Shown: one piece after another, positions 23,401-28,840 of the stretch
How the letters are laid out: every line of letters begins with the position of its first letter
Numbering within the stretch: position 1 is the first letter of the stretch
Source of the DNA: Sphaeroforma arctica JP610
Lineage: Eukaryota > Opisthokonta > Ichthyosporea > Ichthyophonida
Assembly (NCBI RefSeq): GCF_001186125.1
Contig: NW_014040057.1
Location: forward strand, 33,687-62,526
Reading direction: 5' to 3'
Length of the DNA stretch: 28,840 bases
Made by a program: the position numbers and the translations under genes
Notes under the pieces: model-generated
Told to the model about the DNA's origin: nothing
Databases searched by the model: none
What the model saw: the letters and a program-made list of their open reading frames with translations, nothing else

Positions 23401-25141
23401 CTCTGGATCTGCGTTGGCGTGCTGATTCACATATCCATCAGTTTGGCACGTATACCCATTGCACACTAGAGGCAGACAACATGTGAGCTCACATCCATCT
23501 CCCACACAAGTTATATTAGCATCTACTCGATTATCTGTCAATGGATCTAGACATTCATGATCACCGCAAGTCTTTTGTGCGCAGCATGTTGACTCACAGC
23601 TCTCTTCTTCACCTCCACACTCTAGGGTTGCATTCGCGAAGTTCGTCAATCCGTCGGTAGTACAATTGTAACCACCGCATGTATAGGGTGTGCAGCATGA
23701 GGCTTCACAGTCGCCGTCAGAACACTCGTGGTCATCAGGTGCTTTGTTCGTAAGTATTGGATCGCTACAACTAAACCCTTCGCATGTGGGTGGATTACAA
23801 CAGTTTTTCTCACATCCATCCGCGAAACACACTGCGTTTGAGTTGGCTTCATTGGTAGTGTATCCCGCTTCTTGGTCGCATGTGAAAGTAGAACACGATC
23901 TCGCTACGCAGCAACTGAATTCGCAATTATTATTAACACACTTCACAGTGTCGTCTTTGTTATTCGTCAATCCAGAGCCTGTGCATTCGTATGCTGCGCA
24001 TGTTTTCAGATTTTGTTGGACCTGCGAACGATACAAAGGTGTTTTAAGTAATTTTTTTAGCGCACCACGAATTCAAACGCACGTGTAGATACACGTACAC
24101 AAACAAACACCAGTCTTTCTTCGATTCAGTTTAAAAATGAAATTGCAGGTTGATAAACAATTGAAAACGCCTGTAAAACCGACACCGTGCATCTATTCAG
24201 CCAGCAGACAGCAGGTGCATATAACAAGACACCTACCTGTTGTCCGGCTAAATTCCTCAGCGCAATTCCTCCCGGAGAGTTTTGTTCCAATTGCATCTCC
24301 GCATCTTTGACAATGTGCCCGTGGCCTACATTGTAATTCCACAGAATAAAAAGCATACAATCTAATAAACAACTATATTACTTTCTGAATAATATCTAAA
24401 AATTGCAAGTCCAGTGGCTCCTATGTATATGTTGGTAGGTAGACATTTGGGTGGTAAGTATCTAGTCCGCTGGCTAACGTGCATCACATTGTAATTCTTA
24501 TGCTGAGCACTTGTAGTCAAGGTTTTATGTTAGGATCAAATGTGCGACAGCCTCAGCATCATTGTCGATCGAACAGAGGTCCGCAATCAATTAATCGATA
24601 TTCGACGATGCATAAACGAGGCCTCTTCGCAAAGAACGCTTTAAGACACGAGAAAAACATACAACAGTATAGTGCAGTGTGTAGTACTAACGGTCATTCA
24701 TAGCTGACTCGGCCTGGCTGTAATAAATTGACACTAAATCAGAATACTGTCTGATATTGTATCCAGAAAATTAGACACGAGCGAGAAAAATTCAGCGCGC
24801 TATGATATTCCAAGCTAAGTGTGGACGAATATTACAGATATAAACAGATCAATATATATATATATATATATATATCAGATGAAGTCTATAGCTCTAGCAC
24901 AGTGCACAAAGTGACCAAAATATGAACCAAATAACTCAGGCACCTGTACAACACACACTACCACCATCAGTCGATTTGAATCCAGCTAATCGACGGTGAT
25001 TCGTATAAAAGCTAAAACACATGTATAATTACAAAAAAAACACATACGTTTTCTTTCGCAACAGATGCTCTCCGCAGTGACGCCAGTGCTACTAAATACA
25101 GTCGCTAAGAGCAGCACTGCCCACTTCAGTTGAGTGCTCAT
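11434..25141 (-). CDS. Giant secreted cysteine-module protein, about 4,255 residues, about 119 modules (3 exons)
   Basis: Exon 1 (25048-25141) starts at ATG and encodes a signal peptide (MSTQLKWAVLLLATVF, then SSTGVTAES). Its donor is GTATGT and it ends in phase 1. Exon 2 (24237-24325) starts with two bases and encodes 29 residues including QLEQNSPGGIALRNLAGQQ; its donor is CAG|GTAGGT in phase 0. Exon 3 (11434-24021) begins after TTCGCAG and runs 12,588 bases without a stop. It encodes about 119 modules of about 35 residues with the pattern C-x(2-8)-C-x(about 10-24)-C-x(2-7)-C-x(2-3)-C-C. This gives about 700 cysteines, roughly 17 % of residues. Many modules have HTC or HEC at the second cysteine, an N-x-T/S sequon before the third, and CPQGDCSACC or CGDDCEEICC at the end. 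No transmembrane segment or other domain is visible, and the chain ends right after the last module. The protein is expected to be extracellular, disulfide-rich and possibly N-glycosylated. A coat, wall or adhesive role is inference. I recognise no named family. Confidence 0.9.
11437..14705 (-). repeat. C-terminal module set (modules 90-119)
   Basis: Modules 86-104 follow a looser four-module cycle. One type carries ADGGCEKNCC or EGGCEASCC endings next to DLAMVN or PLAMRN, and it recurs at modules 88, 92, 98 and 103. The last ten or so modules are more irregular, with long first loops (CGSGMLDDLC) and long third loops. The last three are Gln/Ala-rich between modules (EAQAQAQPQTTC). The chain ends CCEATPVVA just after the final CC. 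Confidence 0.75.
14706..17305 (-). repeat. Higher-order block B (modules 65-89), tandem copy of block A
   Basis: It repeats block A module by module: AEPLAFRNENSA, a module ending CGDCF (near 17110-17205), SDVFAVYPDGVTDATLCG, CASHNCSRSDEDS, CEDLDCVASCC and so on. The offset is about 2.75 kb. It is shorter by two modules, consistent with loss or gain of modules 52-53. Divergence between copies is clear at the protein level, so the duplication is not very recent. Confidence 0.8.
17306..20075 (-). repeat. Higher-order block A (modules 38-64)
   Basis: This 27-module block is matched in order by the following block. Markers include AEPLAFRNDNGT, the module ending CDNCF instead of CC (near 19900-19970), SDVFAVYPDGVTDETLCG, a CASHNCTHSDEDS module and a CEDLDCVASCC-like module. 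Modules 52-53 have no clear partner in block B. Confidence 0.8.
20076..22445 (-). repeat. Modules 15-37, mainly a three-module cycle
   Basis: Modules repeat mostly in threes. The first has an ATC-x-x-H-TC start and a CG-x-x-CEE-x-CC end. The second is TC-A-x-H-TC with a GCEETCC-type end. The third has CP-x-GY and ends CPQGDCSACC (C-x2-CC). The short ending falls at modules 15, 18, 23, 26, 29, 32 and 35. The cycle is about 100 residues (about 300 bases) and is broken by two extra modules between 18 and 23. Confidence 0.7.
22446..22516 (-). other. Acidic linker between modules 14 and 15
   Basis: After the CC of module 14 the usual two to three residue spacer is replaced by about 20 residues rich in Asp, Glu, Ser and Pro (MSDEGQSPLLPEGDSESETP) before the next TC. 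This is the clearest break in the module array. It coincides with the change from the divergent N-terminal modules to the regular amplified ones. Confidence 0.75.
22517..24021 (-). repeat. N-terminal module set (modules 1-14), divergent type
   Basis: Fourteen six-cysteine modules, all ending C-x3-CC, with more varied loops and more AT-rich codons than the rest of the exon. None has the CPxGDCxxCC ending that marks every second to fourth module further on. They look like the oldest or least homogenised part of the array. Confidence 0.75.
24237..24325 (-). other. Exon 2: short linker exon of the giant protein
   Basis: Exon 2 is 89 bases, between an AATGTAG acceptor and a strong CAG|GTAGGT donor. 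It encodes a hydrophilic, cysteine-free sequence (HGHIVKDAEMQLEQNS, then PGGIALRNLAGQQ). Its phases fit exon 1 and exon 3 exactly. It is the only part of the mature protein outside the cysteine modules apart from the linker at 22446-22516. Confidence 0.7.
24851..24875. repeat. TA microsatellite in intron 1 of the giant gene
   Basis: An uninterrupted AT/TA run lies in the intron 24326-25047. Nothing else of note is visible in that intron; its open frames lack supporting splice signals. Confidence 0.9.
25048..25141 (-). other. Exon 1: signal peptide of the giant protein
   Basis: Exon 1 is 94 bases, 31 codons plus one base. It encodes a basic-polar start, the hydrophobic core WAVLLLATVF and a small-residue region (STGVTA) that suits signal peptidase, followed by ESICCERK. 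The GTATGT donor follows directly. The single leftover C joins GC from exon 2 to make an Arg codon, which supports the chain. Confidence 0.75.
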
Positions 25142-25187
25142 CTTGCGCAGGGGGTGTACCTGAACCCTGAGGTTCGGTATACCCTAG

Positions 25188-25194
25188 TTTTTAT
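25188..25194 (-). promoter_or_regulatory. TATA-like element upstream of the giant gene
   Basis: On the minus strand ATAAAAA lies about 47 bases before the ATG at 25141, in a locally less AT-rich setting. The spacing would leave a very short 5' leader, so this is only a candidate. Confidence 0.3.
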
Positions 25195-25199
25195 GGCCT

Positions 25200-25800
25200 C
25201 GCGTCTAAAGACTTTTTTTTTGCTAATTCCGTCTGTTTGTGATATGGTTCTTTCAGACGGATTGTAGCTACAGAGCGTGCAATATACACACGATGCTCCT
25301 AACTTGTTAATTTTAGTATAGTATATTAAATATCCGTCTTCTAATGTAGAGTTGTATATATATATACATACATATATATATATATATACCGCCTATGCTT
25401 GTACACACAATAATTTACCCGGATGTACAGTGAATATTTTTAATGGTGTACAAAGGCGCGAAGTAGCTAAGTGGAAAAGTACTACCCCTCGCGTTCATAT
25501 TCCCGCTGTGTATATACCTCGCGTAAATGCATAAACACAAAACATAATTACATCCGAACTTCAATTGCCCTGGTCCCATGCCCCTTGCTGGGGTGTACGT
25601 TCTATCATCGTTCATTTTCCGAAATAAAAATTGAAAACCTCTCAAAGCAACATATTTTAACTGTAAATATATATGCAGTCTTTAAAAATTAAACGACTCT
25701 ACAGTATATTAGTACTTTACTAAAAACGCAGATACTCTTATACATGCACTTTACTCCTGCTTCTTTTTTTCTTAAATCCAACAATTCGTGAGAAATACTC
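25200..25800. other. AT-rich spacer upstream of the giant gene
   Basis: Apart from the microsatellite at 25350-25388 I see no exon, RNA gene or clear regulatory motif. Open frames at 25415-25692 on both strands overlap each other and show no coding character. Confidence 0.4.
25350..25388. repeat. TA / TACA microsatellite
   Basis: An AT-rich dinucleotide run interrupted by ACATACAT, upstream of the giant gene's start. It gives short simple-sequence frames only. Confidence 0.85.
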
Positions 25801-26575
25801 TGACACTCACAGTCTCACAGACTCCAGTCTCACACAGTGCCTTAGATTGTCGGCCTTGGGCCCTTGGCCTCGTCTGTGTGAGACCCGGATCTGGGACTTG
25901 GGAAGTTGGAACAGCTCATAAAGTCCTTTTTTTCTCTTTTTAAATCTACATTGGAATAGATGTACAACGGTTATCTTTTACGTTGTAACGTTTACACCAA
26001 ATATTCTGGCCTAAATTATGTTCACATGACAATACTAGAGCGCCTGTTCCAATATTATTGGCCACGAAACCCTGCACACACCAATCAAACACAATGAAGT
26101 GATGATATACCGGTTGGAAGGACAATATTTATCAATACACTGACCTCCAGGAATGACCCTCAAATTATATTTAGGACTACCAATACATTGAAAACGTTCC
26201 TTTTAACGTATCCATGGAAATCTATACGTTGCAACGTAAAACGTGACGAGTGTAAGTCTGCACGGGCCCTCACGGGTTCTAATTTCCAAACTTCTTTTTG
26301 TGGTTTTGTTTTTTTACTTTTGTAGAATTTTTTTAATAAAAACAGATTTATCTAAGAAACTATCTAGAATTTATTTCTATACAATGGAACTATTTGACCC
26401 ACAGTTTTATTTTTTTGTTTTTTTTAACCCAATGAGCAATCACACCCAGGCCCCAGGGCCCAGGACTTAGCACTCAAGCGGTCACCGACAGAAATTTTCT
26501 TGTGAAAAACTTAAAACGACAAAACTTTCCGGGGACTCTGAGACTGAGTTTCTGAGTCTGAGGGACTGTGAGGCT
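25801..26575. mobile_element. Nested imperfect palindrome, probable old non-autonomous DNA transposon
   Basis: Three pairs of inverted segments nest around one centre. The outer pair is 25806-25845 (CTCACAGTCTCACAGACTC) with 26531-26573 (reverse complement CTCACAGTCCCTCAGACTC). The middle pair is a GGCC-rich segment with GGGCCC at about 25851-25872 and 26448-26465. The inner pair is TTTTACGTTGTAACGT at 25975-25994 and its near reverse complement at 26223-26243. No coding frame is visible inside. This fits a decayed foldback or MITE-like DNA transposon. I could not define a target-site duplication or a superfamily. Confidence 0.45.
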
Positions 26576-27043
26576 TAATACTCCGATTTTTCTGGTTACA
26601 TAGTTTATTATTATATTTTAAACAATAGTAGTAAAAGTACTGCTACCAAATACTGTTGAAACAAAAAAATACATGTGAGTTAAATATTACCTTTAGACCA
26701 CTTATATTAAGTAACGATTAAAATCTTATACATACCACGACTCAAAATCGATACTTCAATTCTTACTTGACTCGATGGAGCTTGTGGGTTTTAAAATAAA
26801 GAGTATTTGATAATTTTTGAACAAAAAATACACTCGCTACTAAAATCTCATCCTGAGGAAATAAGGGTTTATATTTAGCCCACTGGTCCGTGTTCGTCGA
26901 GACTTCCTTCACTGGTGGATTTGCCTCTCGGAGTCTCGAGTCTCGATATGTAGGTGTTGAGAATGCATCTATGGCCTATGAATCTGTATTCATGTGCGTT
27001 TTATACTCGCTTTATTTCACTTATATACTGTATTTTTATATGT
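26576..27043. other. AT-rich spacer
   Basis: No supported gene. A CGGAGTCTCGAGTCTCGA stretch near 26926-26945 recalls the outer arm of the neighbouring palindrome and may be a further fragment of it. The plus frame at 26890-27147 lacks splice or start support. Confidence 0.35.
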
Positions 27044-27248
27044 CTAATTGCAATACTTGGGCACTTGTCGGCAAGGTGATGGGCTCTTCGAGTCTTCTTT
27101 CTTCAGTCCAGTCGGATATTCGAGCAACGTACAATGCTCCTTTGTGAGCACAATCGAATAGAAGGTATCGTCTTTCACACATTTAGAGTTTATCATTGTG
27201 GTGTTCACCTGAATGTAACAACGACATGGGTGGAAACATTTATGAGCA
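27044..27248 (-). CDS. Possible terminal exon of a small cysteine-containing protein
   Basis: After a good acceptor (TTGATTTCAG) the minus strand reads AHKCFHPCRCYIQVNTTMIN and continues with KCVKDDTFYSIVLTKEHC and SPSPCRQVPKYCN to a stop. Seven cysteines and lysine-rich hydrophilic stretches in about 68 codons look more like protein than chance. No upstream exon could be tied to it and I recognise no family. It is not a module of the giant protein, since there is no CC pair. Confidence 0.3.
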
Positions 27249-27476
27249 CTGAAATCAAAGGAATGCATTGACATCAGCAAACATAAATAAACCTTTCAAA
27301 CTTTTCAATAACTTGAAAAAGTTGTGTTTCCCCTCAAATCTGTATTTTAACTAGCGTATATTGCTTGAAATACCGCTAACAACTGATGCAACGTTCGTGT
27401 GTATATACTTGTATGTCTAAGTATTCGTTGATTATTTTTATAAATATTATTTTTATTAATATTATTTTTATTTTGT

Positions 27477-27484
<8 letters not shown>

Positions 27485-27512
<28 letters not shown>

Positions 27513-27530
27513 CGTAAACAATAACTATAT

Positions 27531-27558
<28 letters not shown>
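27485..27558. repeat. TG and TA microsatellites
   Basis: A TG run of about 26 bases (27485-27510) is followed after a short gap by a TA run (about 27534-27556). Confidence 0.95.
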
Positions 27559-27561
<3 letters not shown>

Positions 27562-27974
27562 CTAAAAATGGCATCAGAAATGTGTGCTATCGTATATACT
27601 CTCTCGCAATGGGCTAAAGTGCACGTACAGTGCCTACATTATCTTCTGAACTTAGTACGTATGGATATGGACATCAATTTTACTTGTGATATTACCTACT
27701 TTTTTTTATACTTGAGGTATCTCCTGTGCATCATTAATAATGTCCTATACTGATTTTATCGCGATCTTATGGTAAGGGCTGTGTACGTTCATATCATGTT
27801 GTTCTCACTATGTCGATCATACCAATGGACTGTTTTGCACTCATCGAAGCGAGCGGATACACAATGAGTTTATGATAGAAGAACAGTGTATACTCACAAG
27901 CACTATCTCTAGCTTTACTGAGCTTCAGCTTGATCAGCACCAGCATCACGTATCTTTCCCCGCTCACAACTTAC

Positions 27975-28097
27975 ACCGCGTTGGACATACTGGTCGGAAG
28001 TCGCACTGGCGTTAACAATATCAGTTCGTTGGCTTTCTGTTTTTCTATTGAGTATTGAACCTTGTTCGGAGACCGCTGACTTCGGCCCGTTGTGCAT
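27975..28097 (-). CDS. Possible minus-strand first exon
   Basis: From an ATG at 28097 the minus strand encodes 41 codons of hydrophilic sequence (MHNGPKSAVSEQGSILNRK, then TDIVNASATSDQYVQRG) and meets a strong GTAAGT donor at 27974. Unspliced it runs on to a stop near 27915. No signal peptide, domain or partner exon was found. Confidence 0.25.
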
Positions 28098-28232
28098 GTA
28101 TGTTTATTATGCTATATGGATATAGACATAGATGTATATATTTATACATATTTACATACAATCATACATGCCATACACATTTATTGAAACTAGTTCACTG
28201 AGTATACATGACTGCATTGATATTACCGATAG

Positions 28233-28655
28233 AGATCCAGTCGCAGCATGCTGGGATATGTACACTGAAGATGACTGGTGGCCAGGGTGTCATCGACAAA
28301 TCTCCGCTAACAGGTTGACAAGCTCTTACCACACTCCCATATCTATATCTATATATAAATGTATAAGTATGTATTGCATGCTGTTTTAATGTTAATCGGT
28401 ATCATGTATGTTTTTTACTTCTATTTATATTCTCACCGGGGTTATGGTTGTACGTTCGTTCTTACTGTGCGTGTTTCCTATCAGGTTAGAATCGAACACA
28501 CTGAACTTACACGAGAGCAAGTTTGTTAACGTAGGTTTGTTTTTAACATCGTTGGCACGTATGTTGAGGATGTAAAAAGAGAGCGAGTATGCGGCTGTCG
28601 ATACAAACACTGTAAAATCCTAAATCTGCGGCACTTGCACTTAGAAATTAGCTAA
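28233..28655 (+). CDS. Possible 3' exons of a small cysteine-containing protein
   Basis: Three candidate exons keep phase. The first, 28233-28313, encodes DPVAACWDMYTEDDWWPGCH and RQISAN. The second, 28485-28530, encodes LESNTLNLHESKFVN. The third, 28569-28655, encodes DVKRERVCGCRYKHCKILNL and RHLHLEIS, then stop. Donors are GTTGAC and GTAGGT. The second intron would be only 38 bases, which is very short, so that join is doubtful. Upstream exons were not found and no family is recognised. The minus strand over the first exon is also open, which lowers confidence. Confidence 0.3.
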
Positions 28656-28723
28656 GGGATATATCGGATTTGATCAGTATTTCCGTCATGAAGACTTCCC
28701 TGGTACCTTAAATTGTGTATGTA

Positions 28724-28739
28724 TTTGTATATACATATT

Positions 28740-28776
<37 letters not shown>

Positions 28777-28840
28777 ATGTATATATATATATGTATATAT
28801 ATATGTATGTATATAAATATATATATATATATATGTATAT
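28724..28840. repeat. TG / TA / TATG microsatellite at the window end
   Basis: TATATG, a TG run near 28751-28774, and TA/TATG units run to the end of the window. Confidence 0.95.

Noticed and set aside
11500-23900. Dozens of CACGTG palindromes (E-box-like) on the plus strand
   Set aside because: They follow from the coding sequence: His-Thr-Cys and similar module motifs read as CAC ACG TGT or CACGTG on the minus strand. They are not evidence for regulatory sites.
11434-24021. The cysteine array as a bacterial or viral repeat protein
   Set aside because: The signal-peptide and linker exons with good introns, and the eukaryotic neighbours, argue for a host nuclear gene. No viral or mobile-element protein lies beside it.
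11434-24021. CRISPR-like or satellite DNA array
   Set aside because: The repeats are conserved at the protein level with variable DNA and in-frame length changes, as expected for coding modules, not for spacers and identical repeats.
24479-24703. Plus-strand 74-codon frame in intron 1 of the giant gene
   Set aside because: It has no coding character, no splice signals and lies wholly in an intron.
1-28840. tRNA, rRNA or other structured RNA genes
   Set aside because: I looked for tRNA-like arms and conserved rRNA cores by eye and saw none. A covariance-model scan would be needed to exclude small RNAs.

Overview
The window looks like nuclear DNA of a eukaryote. It has GT-AG introns of roughly 60-720 bp with phase-compatible exons, AT-rich spacer DNA, many (TG)n, (TA)n and (TATG)n microsatellites, and no operon structure. 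The species cannot be read from the sequence. A single-celled eukaryote with secreted cysteine-rich proteins (for example an ichthyosporean or another protist) fits, but that is inference. All exon structures here were worked out by eye from splice motifs and reading phase.

Layout. (1) 826-6652, plus strand: a ten-exon gene whose predicted product has a signal peptide and about 536 residues. Its C-terminal half resembles prolyl 4-hydroxylase alpha subunits, but the iron- and 2-oxoglutarate-binding residues appear to be gone. (2) About 7428-9633, plus strand: a five-exon gene for an unrecognised protein with a strongly acidic middle and a basic tail. It may be separate from gene 1 or spliced to it. 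(3) 9634-11200: mostly spacer with large microsatellites. (4) 11434-25141, minus strand: the dominant feature, a three-exon gene for a secreted protein of about 4,255 residues. Exon 1 encodes a signal peptide, exon 2 a 29-residue linker, and exon 3 is one uninterrupted 12.6-kb exon encoding about 119 tandem modules of about 35 residues. Each module has six cysteines and ends in a CC pair. (5) 25200-28230: AT-rich spacer with an approximately 770-bp nested imperfect palindrome, probably an old non-autonomous DNA transposon, and two weak minus-strand exon candidates. (6) 28233-28655, plus strand: possible 3' exons of another small cysteine-containing protein.

The most remarkable object is the giant cysteine-module protein. 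Its array shows amplification at several scales: about 35-residue modules, three- and four-module cycles, and one 27-module block (about 2.77 kb) duplicated in tandem. Two modules that lost the same cysteines sit at equivalent positions in the two block copies. A role in an extracellular coat, wall or adhesive layer is plausible but not shown. The prolyl-hydroxylase-like gene also encodes a predicted secretory-pathway protein; any functional link between the two is only a hypothesis.
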